The notes under the pieces: model-generated
Databases searched by the model: none
What the model was told of the DNA's origin: nothing
Seen by the model: only the letters and a program-made list of their open reading frames with translations
DNA from: Nanogingivalis sp963517825
GTDB lineage: Bacteria > Patescibacteriota > Saccharimonadia > Saccharimonadales > Saccharimonadaceae
NCBI GenBank assembly: GCA_963517825.1
Contig: CAUQGB010000006.1
Coordinates: 1-41,228, forward strand
Direction of reading: 5' to 3'
Length of the DNA: 41,228 nucleotides
Translations under genes and position numbers: made by a program
Part shown: positions 23,585-29,496 of the stretch, piece by piece
Numbering within the stretch: position 1 is the stretch's first letter
How the letters are laid out: each line of letters opens with the position of its first letter

Positions 23585-23692
23585 TCACTTTTCGAAAGTT
23601 GATAAAGTTTTCAAAAAGTGCCTCATATTTTTCGAAACAGCATCTTCGAAAAATGTCTTTACCTTTTTAGCTGAACTCCTTAACACACACAT
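23585..23692 (-). CDS. Possible 35-codon leader ORF upstream of rpsL
   Basis: An ATG-to-TGA frame lies wholly within the predicted rpsL mRNA leader. It encodes a basic peptide starting MCVLRSSAKKVKTFF. No convincing ribosome site precedes it, and several of its codons fall in TTTCGAAA/TTCGAAA sites, so it may be chance. Its end covers one arm of the hairpin at 23586-23620, so translation of it would affect that fold. A second overlapping mini-frame (GTG AAT AAA TGT...) starts slightly upstream. Confidence 0.2.
   Translation of the reverse strand: MCVLRSSAKKVKTFFEDAVSKNMRHFLKTLSTFEK
23586..23620 (-). promoter_or_regulatory. Strong hairpin in the rpsL leader
   Basis: On the minus strand CACTTTTTGAAA pairs with TTTCGAAAAGTG, 12 continuous pairs with one T-G wobble, over an 11-base loop. 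It lies about 30 bases before the rpsL start codon and has no T-run after it, so it is not a classic terminator. A control site for S7/S12 translation or mRNA processing is plausible. Confidence 0.5.
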
Positions 23693-23723
23693 TTATTCAC
23701 TAAAAAGAGGAAACTCAACAGTT

Positions 23724-23752
23724 ATTTTATCAGATTTTAAAATAAAATGCAA
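23724..23752 (-). promoter_or_regulatory. Promoter of rpsL-rpsG
   Basis: TTGCAT (23747-23752), 17 bases, TAAAAT (23724-23729) with TGA before it. It predicts transcription from about 23717 and a leader of about 160 bases. Confidence 0.75.
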
Positions 23753-23758
23753 GCTTTT

Positions 23759-24301
23759 TTAAATATCTTCGCAATAATTTGCCCCAACATTGCCATAGTA
23801 ATTTTTTGCTGGTGCGATTCCTTCTAAGATAACGTATATTGCTGCACGATTCGGTGTTTTTACATCTGATGTTGTAGACCAAGTTCCATCATCTAGCTGC
23901 TTGCATTTTCCACCTAAGTGGATAACCATTCCACGAACACCGCCATAAATCCTTACGGAAGTAGCCCATCCCTGATTTGCAGGCATAATTTCTATAGTAT
24001 CATACATAGTTGGCTTCCAGTAGCTATTTAAAAAACCTAAATCAGCACCATCGCTGCTTGCATTATTTATATATTTAGAATTTCTACCAATATCTGGTAA
24101 AGTGCCCTTGTTGTTTGTTCTATATTGAGTTATTGCAGCCTTCAAGCTAGCAATTTCACTTTTCCTTTGCGTATCTCTCTGTGAGCGTTGTAGTGCTGGT
24201 AGTGCTAAGAATACCATTAAAAATATTAATCCAGCAACTGCTAGAACTAAAACAACTTCAATGATTGTAAAACCATTTTTTTGAAATTTTTTTCTAAGCA
24301 T
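23759..24301 (-). CDS. Type IV pilin-like / pseudopilin protein
   Basis: A 180-aa prepilin. A short basic leader MLRKKFQKNG ends at the prepilin peptidase site before FTIIEVVLVLAVAGLIFLMV, with the Glu at mature position 5. One long N-terminal helix continues to about residue 60 (RDTQRKSEIASLKAAITQYR), followed by a globular domain. Two cysteines near the end (GGKCKQL and GANYCEDI) may form the D-region disulfide. It could be a pilus subunit for twitching, host attachment or DNA uptake. No pilus assembly genes are adjacent. The start lies six bases after TATAAT with no ribosome site. Confidence 0.85.
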   Translation of the reverse strand: MLRKKFQKNGFTIIEVVLVLAVAGLIFLMVFLALPALQRSQRDTQRKSEIASLKAAITQYRTNNKGTLPDIGRNSKYINNASSDGADLGFLNSYWKPTMYDTIEIMPANQGWATSVRIYGGVRGMVIHLGGKCKQLDDGTWSTTSDVKTPNRAAIYVILEGIAPAKNYYGNVGANYCEDI

Positions 24302-24307
24302 AAGCTT

Positions 24308-24336
24308 ATTATAACCTTTTTATATTATATTTTCAA
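24308..24336 (-). promoter_or_regulatory. Promoter of the pilin gene, predicted leaderless
   Basis: TTGAAA (24331-24336), 17 bases, TATAAT (24308-24313), then six bases to ATG 24301. It directly follows the terminator at 24340-24365. Confidence 0.8.
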
Positions 24337-24339
24337 TAT

Positions 24340-24365
24340 AAAAACCCGAGCAAAACTCGGGAGAA
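24340..24365 (-). terminator. Terminator of the 24368-24751 gene
   Basis: CCCGAG pairs with CTCGGG over TTTTG, followed by TTTTTATA on the minus strand. Confidence 0.85.
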
Positions 24366-24367
24366 AA

Positions 24368-24751
24368 TTACTGGAGGGCTATTTTTTTAAGATTACTAAT
24401 AAAATTAGTAAGTTTTCTGTTTGCTTCATAAAATATGTTTTTTGAGTTAAAGGCATTTAACTCAAAATCACCCCGCTCATCTATCTCGCCATTTTCAATT
24501 GTTAAAAAGATATGGCGCTGGTTTTTTAATATTTTTAAATTAATATTGTTTCGCATATAGATCGCAATCTCATCACCTAAACATTCGATTAGAATATAAA
24601 TTTCTCGTGAAGAGTTTTTATATAGAAAAGCTTCTGTTCGAAAAGCATTTGGCTCCTCGAAAGATACAAATAGTATACTTTCAATATCCGAAAATCCAGC
24701 CTCTAGAAGTAATTCTTCAACTACCTCTCTCTTGAAACATAACTCAGTCAT
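24368..24751 (-). CDS. Hypothetical protein (127 aa), possible paralogue of the upstream gene
   Basis: I do not recognise this protein. It is soluble, with an alpha-beta pattern. The stretch VVEELLLEAGFSDIES, then RTEAFLYKNSSREIYILIE and EIAIYMRN, lines up in order and spacing with FLLDALQGVGFQSVEI, IRAKLYDERGNSLIITVS and MISFSACP of the 24849-25337 gene. Both also end in a charged helix. Identity is low, so the paralogy is tentative. A strong GGAGGT precedes the ATG. Own promoter and terminator. Confidence 0.65.
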   Translation of the reverse strand: MTELCFKREVVEELLLEAGFSDIESILFVSFEEPNAFRTEAFLYKNSSREIYILIECLGDEIAIYMRNNINLKILKNQRHIFLTIENGEIDERGDFELNAFNSKNIFYEANRKLTNFISNLKKIALQ

Positions 24752-24785
24752 TTTTTTAAACCTCCGTGAAAAGAACTAGATTTTA

Positions 24786-24814
24786 ATTATATGATTAAAG
24801 AGTAAAAAAATCAA
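24786..24814 (-). promoter_or_regulatory. Promoter of the 24368-24751 gene
   Basis: TTGATT (24809-24814), 17 bases, TATAAT (24786-24791). The -35 sits in the T-rich tail of the preceding terminator. Confidence 0.75.
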
Positions 24815-24842
24815 GAAAAAACCCAGCTTTTTGCTGGGTTGA
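24814..24842 (-). terminator. Terminator of the 24849-25337 gene
   Basis: ACCCAGC pairs with GCTGGGT over AAAAA, followed by TTTTTC on the minus strand. Confidence 0.85.
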
Positions 24843-24848
24843 TAAAAA

Positions 24849-25337
24849 TTATTTCGTAAATATTCCTCTGCTGCGATTGAGCTCATCTTCGAGATCTTCG
24901 AAGAACAAGTTGGCCTTACTCTTGCACTCTCGCAGGAGGTTTGTTTGAGTTTCATTGCCAAAAACCAAACCATCCTTTTTTTCGCTTGTGACGATATATT
25001 TTGGAAAATAAGTATATGTCACAGAAATGCAGTTTGCATTTTTGGGAACTCGTTCACCAATAACCTTAGGACAAGCTGAGAAACTTATCATATTGCCGAT
25101 ATGACTAACGGTAATTATTAACGAATTACCTCTTTCATCATAAAGCTTTGCGCGTATTGAAATAATTTCATTTCCTTCGGTTGGTGCTAAAATTTCCACC
25201 GACTGAAAACCTACGCCCTGAAGCGCATCTAACAAAAAATCTTTCGAGAAGCAATTCTCGCGATAAAGCTTTCGATTCGCTTCATCTGTACTAAAAATTA
25301 ATTTAATACAATAACGCAACATTGACAAAAATGCCAT
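24849..25337 (-). CDS. Hypothetical protein (162 aa)
   Basis: I do not recognise this protein. The first 16 residues are mildly hydrophobic (MAFLSMLRYCIKLIF) but too short and polar for a sure membrane anchor. The body looks alpha-beta, followed by a charged C-terminal helix (SKANLFFEDLEDELNRSRG). AGAGGT lies upstream of the ATG. It is monocistronic, has a TTGACA promoter immediately after the end of mnmA, and a hairpin TTAAAC/GTTTAA in its leader. It may be a distant paralogue of its downstream neighbour. Confidence 0.65.
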   Translation of the reverse strand: MAFLSMLRYCIKLIFSTDEANRKLYRENCFSKDFLLDALQGVGFQSVEILAPTEGNEIISIRAKLYDERGNSLIITVSHIGNMISFSACPKVIGERVPKNANCISVTYTYFPKYIVTSEKKDGLVFGNETQTNLLRECKSKANLFFEDLEDELNRSRGIFTK

Positions 25338-25399
25338 ATTGATATACCTCTTTGTAAAATACTTAAACTTAAACCAAAAAGTTTAAATTTAGCTTTAGT

Positions 25400-25428
25400 A
25401 TTCTACCATAAAAATATAAAAATGTCAA
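25400..25428 (-). promoter_or_regulatory. Promoter of the 24849-25337 gene
   Basis: TTGACA (25423-25428), 17 bases, TAGAAT (25400-25405) with TGG before it. It begins two bases past the mnmA stop codon; I see no terminator between them. Confidence 0.75.
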
Positions 25429-25430
25429 TG

Positions 25431-26540
25431 TTAAATGACGATTCCGCCACCCAAACAAACTTCGCCAGAATAAAATACAACACTCTGACCGCTAGTAATA
25501 GCGCGTTGCTCATCCGTAAGTTTAATTTTTGCGGTTCCATCGTTTTCGAAAAAGATTTTTGCATTAACAAGCGGTGCGCGGTGGCGAATTCGAACTTGAA
25601 TTTCTGCACCATCTGCAACTTTTTCATTAATCCAATGTAACGCCGAAACGTTAATTTCTTTTGCCCAAAGCTCACCGTTGTTTATGTCTGTTGTAACAAA
25701 AACTTCATTAGTTTGCATATTTTTTCCACAAACATAAAATGGCAAGCCACCGCCAATATTTAAGCCGTGGCGTTGGCCTAAGGTGTAAAAAATTGCTCCG
25801 TCGTGCCACCCAAGAACTTCTCCTGTGTTTTTATTGATAATTTTGCCGTGTTTTTGTTCGGGGATAAACTGTTTCAAAAAGTCGCGAATTCCAATTTTGC
25901 CAACAAAGCAAATTCCTTGCGAATCTTTCTTGCGAGCAGTAAAAAGACCGCGCTCTTTTGCCATTTCGCGTACTTTTGGCTTAGTGAAATTGCCGAGTGG
26001 AAGTAATGTTCGCCCTAAAGCTTCACCGCGCACTCGATATAAGAAGTAGGTTTGATCTTTATTTTCATCTTTGGCGCGTAAAAGTTCACCATTTCCGCTT
26101 TTCGAAAAATCAAAACTGTCGCCAGTATTTTCAGTAAAGGCGTTTCGAACACCCGCATAATGCCCGGTCGCAATTAAATCTGCACCATCTTCAAGGGCTG
26201 CTTCTAAAAATAGCTTAAACTTAACTTCTTGGTTACACATAATGTCTGGATTCGGTGTGCGACCAATTGCGTACTCGTCGAGCATATATTGAACGACTTT
26301 TTCACGATAGTCTTTTTCGAAATCGAAAACTTTAAAATCAATGCCAAGTTGAACAGCAACCCTTTTCGCATCTGCTAAATCTTCTGCCCAGGGACATTTC
26401 ATTCCAGGTAGATCTTGTGTCCAGTTTTTCATATAAACACCTATAACATTATAGCCTTGCTCTTTTAAAAGCGCTGCGGTTAAAGAAGAATCTACGCCAC
26501 CACTCATTCCAACATATACTTTAATTTTTGACTTATCCAT
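25431..26540 (-). CDS. mnmA: tRNA-specific 2-thiouridylase MnmA
   Basis: Thiolates U34 of Lys, Glu and Gln tRNAs. The N-terminal ATP pyrophosphatase domain has the PP-loop VGMSGGVDSSLTAALL (about residues 10-25). The two catalytic cysteines are visible in NPDIMCNQEVKF and DSQGICFVG. ATGHYAG, DQTYFL and FYTLGQRHGL are also typical. The 369-aa length is normal. AGGAG lies before the ATG, which is two bases past the DUF218 stop. The cysteine desulfurase two genes upstream can supply the sulfur, so the operon is a compact tRNA thiolation unit. Confidence 0.97.
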   Translation of the reverse strand: MDKSKIKVYVGMSGGVDSSLTAALLKEQGYNVIGVYMKNWTQDLPGMKCPWAEDLADAKRVAVQLGIDFKVFDFEKDYREKVVQYMLDEYAIGRTPNPDIMCNQEVKFKLFLEAALEDGADLIATGHYAGVRNAFTENTGDSFDFSKSGNGELLRAKDENKDQTYFLYRVRGEALGRTLLPLGNFTKPKVREMAKERGLFTARKKDSQGICFVGKIGIRDFLKQFIPEQKHGKIINKNTGEVLGWHDGAIFYTLGQRHGLNIGGGLPFYVCGKNMQTNEVFVTTDINNGELWAKEINVSALHWINEKVADGAEIQVRIRHRAPLVNAKIFFENDGTAKIKLTDEQRAITSGQSVVFYSGEVCLGGGIVI

Positions 26541-26542
26541 TT

Positions 26543-27157
26543 TTATGCTCCTATATAAAATCTAAAAATTCCAAAAAGTTCACTCATCGAAAGATACCAT
26601 CCGCGCGAATTTGTCCACCAAAGATTACTCCAATCTGGATCATTCGAAACTGGTGCCGAGATTAATTCAACTCCAGAACCTTCGAGTGCTTTTTCGAATT
26701 CTAATCTTGCCCGTGTTTGATGGTACTTTGAGGTGGTTAAAACTATTCGTCTATAGCCGTTTTGTTTAATAATTCTTGCAGTAAATTGTGCATTTTGATG
26801 AGTGTTTTGAGCCTTTTCTTCGAGTAAAATTTCTTCTTCTAAAACTCCTTGTTTTCGGGCTAAGTTAGCCATTTGGCGCGCATCGCTTAAAACTTTAGGA
26901 TTAGAATTTGCACCTGAAAAAATCAACTTCTTAGCTTCAACCGATTTAAAAATTTCAATTGCCTCACGAGTTCTTAAAGCAGTATTTCCACCAGAAATCG
27001 CTATAACTGCATCAATTTTTTGAGAACATTCACCTTTTTTGTAGTTTGGACAAATTTCAGCGAGCCGATTTTTATCACTAATAATTAAAGTTGTGCTAAT
27101 AATAAAGACTGCAACTAAACCCACAAAGGCTAAAATCCAAGTAATAATTTTTACCAT
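26543..27157 (-). CDS. DUF218 (YdcF/SanA-like) membrane-anchored protein
   Basis: A 204-aa protein with one N-terminal membrane helix (about residues 5-27). A DUF218 domain follows, with VIAISGGNTALRTREAI, KKLIFSGANSNP, LEEKAQNTHQNAQFT and RIVLTTSKYHQTRARLEFEK. DUF218 proteins such as SanA and YdcF are linked to envelope integrity or nucleotide-like ligands, without a settled reaction. Its ATG directly follows the desulfurase stop codon, and GAGAGG lies just upstream. Why an envelope protein sits between two sulfur-transfer genes is not clear. Confidence 0.85.
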   Translation of the reverse strand: MVKIITWILAFVGLVAVFIISTTLIISDKNRLAEICPNYKKGECSQKIDAVIAISGGNTALRTREAIEIFKSVEAKKLIFSGANSNPKVLSDARQMANLARKQGVLEEEILLEEKAQNTHQNAQFTARIIKQNGYRRIVLTTSKYHQTRARLEFEKALEGSGVELISAPVSNDPDWSNLWWTNSRGWYLSMSELFGIFRFYIGA

Positions 27158-28333
27158 TTACTTTTGAATCCTCTCAAATTCAGCTCGAACTGTTTTCGAA
27201 ATAATTTCGGCTGCGCGTTTGGTGTTTTCTTCATTCGAAAGCGCACCGAAAGAGATTCGTAAACTGCCATCTGCTTCACTTTCTTTAAGCCCCATCGCGG
27301 TTAAAGTGTGTGAACGTGTTCCCTTGTTGGCAGCACAAGCTGAACCCGTAGCAACCAAAACTCCTTGCATTTCAAGAGCGAAAACCATTCGCTCGGCGTC
27401 AATTCCGGGGAACGAAACCGAAACATGGCTTGCGAGTTGCTTTTTGATGTTTCCTAAGAAAATCATTTCTTCATCTGAGAAATTTTCACTTAAAATATTT
27501 TTAAAAATCTCTTTTAATTTTCGAAGTCGCTCATTTTCTTTTTTGCGATGTTTTTCGGCTAGTTGCATTGCTTTCGCAAAGCCAATCACACTTGGAACAT
27601 TTTCGGTTCCGCTACGCAAATTTCGTTCTTGGCCGCCACCAACAATCTGTGCGTTAAATTGAATTTCGCGATTCGCCCACAAAAGACCGGTTTGCTTTGG
27701 ACCGTAGATTTTTCCTGCATTTAAGGTGAGCATATCAACGCCAAGTCGCGAAACAGAAATATCAAGCTGACCAACACCTTGGCTAGCGTCAGAATGAAGA
27801 TAAATCGGCGTTTTTTCACCATTAGAAAGTCGACGCATTCGTTCTTCGCGGATAATCTCGGCAATTTTCGAAATTGGCTGAATTACACCCGTTTCATTAT
27901 TTGCCAACATAACAGATACAATCTTTGTTTTTGGTGAAATTTTTGTGCGCAAATCGTCAATATCAATCACGCTATCTTTTTTAATTTTAATTAGTTTTCG
28001 AACGCCATATTTTTCGGCCGAATTCAAAACTGCATGGTGCTCAAACTCGCCCACAAGGATTTCATCTCCTGCATTCTTTGAAGCTGCCGAAAATGCTAAA
28101 TTAATACTTTCAGTCGCGCCAGCGGTCATTACAATTTCATCGCTTTTTGCGCCAATATTTTGTGCAATTAAATGCTTTGCGTCTTCGTAATCTCTTCGAA
28201 CTTCAAGCGCCTGAACATAAGGCGCGCTTGGGTTATAAAATTTTTCACTAAAATAAGGCAACATCGCAGCCAAGACTTTTTCGCTTACTGGTGTTGTTGC
28301 GGCGTGGTCAAGATAAATAATTTCCTCGTTCAT
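27158..28333 (-). CDS. iscS: Cysteine desulfurase (IscS/NifS family)
   Basis: PLP enzyme that mobilises sulfur from cysteine. YLDHAATTPVSEKVLAAM opens the protein. Other hallmarks are ATESINLAF, EFEHHAVL, LANNETGVIQPI and HSDASQGVG. The PLP lysine is in LTLNAGKIYGPKQTG, and the active Cys is in ATGSACAANKGTRSHTL. At 391 aa it is normal. No scaffold (iscU/sufU) is adjacent. Its operon with mnmA suggests service to tRNA thiolation. The ATG is seven bases after TATACT, with no ribosome site. Confidence 0.95.
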   Translation of the reverse strand: MNEEIIYLDHAATTPVSEKVLAAMLPYFSEKFYNPSAPYVQALEVRRDYEDAKHLIAQNIGAKSDEIVMTAGATESINLAFSAASKNAGDEILVGEFEHHAVLNSAEKYGVRKLIKIKKDSVIDIDDLRTKISPKTKIVSVMLANNETGVIQPISKIAEIIREERMRRLSNGEKTPIYLHSDASQGVGQLDISVSRLGVDMLTLNAGKIYGPKQTGLLWANREIQFNAQIVGGGQERNLRSGTENVPSVIGFAKAMQLAEKHRKKENERLRKLKEIFKNILSENFSDEEMIFLGNIKKQLASHVSVSFPGIDAERMVFALEMQGVLVATGSACAANKGTRSHTLTAMGLKESEADGSLRISFGALSNEENTKRAAEIISKTVRAEFERIQK

Positions 28334-28340
28334 CTTTAAT

Positions 28341-28369
28341 AGTATAACACATTTTTAAAAAGCTAACAA
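28341..28369 (-). promoter_or_regulatory. Promoter of the iscS-DUF218-mnmA operon, predicted leaderless
   Basis: TTGTTA (28364-28369), 17 bases, TATACT (28341-28346), then seven bases to ATG 28333. Confidence 0.75.
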
Positions 28370-28372
28370 AAA

Positions 28373-28993
28373 TTATTCTCTATTTTTTGCTATTTTTTCA
28401 GAAGTCTTTAGTGGGTTTTTTGATTCTAAAACTTCTTTAATTTCATTTTTCGAAAGGCTTTGCCATTTTTTAATTTGGTGATTAAATATTTCAATTTCAA
28501 TATTTTTCTGCGGTATTTTTTGCTCTTTGCTCCAATCTAAAATTTTCGAAAGACTTTCTGGCTTAAAAATAAAACCTTCATATCCATATTTTAAACAGCT
28601 AAAGCCTAGTCTGTCGCCAATCTTGGCTTTTCCGCCATTATCTTTTTTGCGTTCTTTCAATAATTCTGAAAAATCTAAAATCGCAAAATCTGGATAATTA
28701 AGCGCTTCACCATACAGCCGATTTTTTTCATCTTCGTTTTCTTTCCAGGACATTTTTTGTGCTTGCTTAAATTTCTCGGTATTTTTAGGGTTTCGAAACA
28801 AGAAAATATCAGTTCTAACTTCAGTTTTAGCTTTGTTTTCTTTTAAGGTTATGATTATATTTTTTGAAAAGAATAATTTAAAAATTGCAAGCCAAATTTT
28901 GTCGCTAATTTTTGGGTAAAAACTCAGCCATAAATGCTTTCTTCTATTGGTTAAAAAGGCAAAAAATGAATAAAATCTAATTTTAAATTCCAT
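28373..28993 (-). CDS. Hypothetical protein (206 aa)
   Basis: I do not recognise this protein. It is very basic. The N-terminus (MEFKIRFYSFFAFLTNRRKHLWLSF) is aromatic and could associate with the membrane, but there is no clear transmembrane helix. The frame extends upstream to 29080, yet AGGAGA lies eight bases before the ATG at 28993 and fixes the start. The coding region carries three TTTCGAAA copies. A promoter candidate is at 29067-29095. I see no terminator between it and the iscS promoter. Confidence 0.6.
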   Translation of the reverse strand: MEFKIRFYSFFAFLTNRRKHLWLSFYPKISDKIWLAIFKLFFSKNIIITLKENKAKTEVRTDIFLFRNPKNTEKFKQAQKMSWKENEDEKNRLYGEALNYPDFAILDFSELLKERKKDNGGKAKIGDRLGFSCLKYGYEGFIFKPESLSKILDWSKEQKIPQKNIEIEIFNHQIKKWQSLSKNEIKEVLESKNPLKTSEKIAKNRE

Positions 28994-29066
28994 AATATTT
29001 CTCCTAAGCTTTATAGTATTCATACCTAATTTGGCGGTTGCTGAATTGTTTGTATCACGATTATAA

Positions 29067-29095
29067 ACACTATCATACATAAAAACTTAAGTCAA
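29067..29095 (-). promoter_or_regulatory. Candidate promoter of the 28373-28993 gene
   Basis: TTGACT (29090-29095), 17 bases, TAGTGT (29067-29072) with TGA before it. The -10 is a weak match; an alternative TATAAT (29060-29065) has no matching -35. Confidence 0.45.
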
Positions 29096-29120
29096 TATAT
29101 TTTTAGAAATAATAGCACGC

Positions 29121-29149
29121 TTGACTAAAACGCAAAAATGTAGTATAGT
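29121..29149 (+). promoter_or_regulatory. Promoter of the zinc-ribbon miniprotein gene
   Basis: TTGACT (29121-29126), 17 bases, TATAGT (29144-29149). The leader of about 70 bases folds locally: AAGCTTA pairs with TAAGCTT, and inside it AGTTG pairs with CAACT over CGGAAA. Confidence 0.7.
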
Positions 29150-29224
29150 ATTTATAAAAGCTTAAATTTAAAAGTTGCGGAAACAACTCTAAGCTTTGAA
29201 CTTTTTAGAAAGAGGTGAAAAAAA

Positions 29225-29371
29225 ATGGGTATTTTCTCTATTAATGAGGAGACCGTTGAATGTCCACGCTGTAAAGGAAGTGGTGAGATTACAATAAACG
29301 GTTTTATGTGCTTCCACAGTCGGCATACCTGTAATAAATGCAATGGATCGGGGAAGATTAAAAAAATGTAA
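29225..29371 (+). CDS. DnaJ-type zinc-ribbon miniprotein (48 aa)
   Basis: A short gene starting MGIFSINEET. It contains two CxxCxGxG units, CPRCKGSGEI and CNKCNGSGKI, which together make one four-cysteine zinc site as in the cysteine-rich domain of DnaJ. Between them lie a further Cys and two His (MCFHSRH). There is no J domain or other part of DnaJ. AGAGGTG precedes the ATG. It has its own promoter, a folded leader and a terminator, so it is a real gene rather than debris. A role in RNA, tRNA or client binding is possible but unproven. Confidence 0.75.
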   Translation: MGIFSINEETVECPRCKGSGEITINGFMCFHSRHTCNKCNGSGKIKKM

Positions 29372-29398
29372 ACGTTACATGCCTAATACACCTAAAGA

Positions 29399-29427
29399 CA
29401 AAGAGCCGTTTACCGCGGCTCTTTTAA
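29399..29427 (+). terminator. Terminator of the zinc-ribbon miniprotein gene
   Basis: AAAGAGCCG pairs with CGGCTCTTT (one bulge) over TTTACCG, followed by TAAAAT. Confidence 0.75.
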
Positions 29428-29442
29428 AATATTTAAATTTAT

Positions 29443-29450
29443 GTTAAAAT
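29443..29450 (+). promoter_or_regulatory. Extended -10 candidate for the ABC exporter operon
   Basis: TGTTAAAAT-type extended -10 with TAAAAT at 29445-29450. No TTG-type -35 lies at the usual distance. The leader would be about 40 bases with AAAGGA before the ATG. Confidence 0.4.
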
Positions 29451-29496
29451 ATTAGAACCTATTAAAATCTATAAACTATAAAAAACGAAAGGAATT

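Noticed and set aside
29152..29343. Minus-strand open frame over the zinc-ribbon gene
   Set aside because: The plus-strand gene has a promoter, ribosome site, recognisable CxxCxGxG motifs and terminator; the antisense frame has none.
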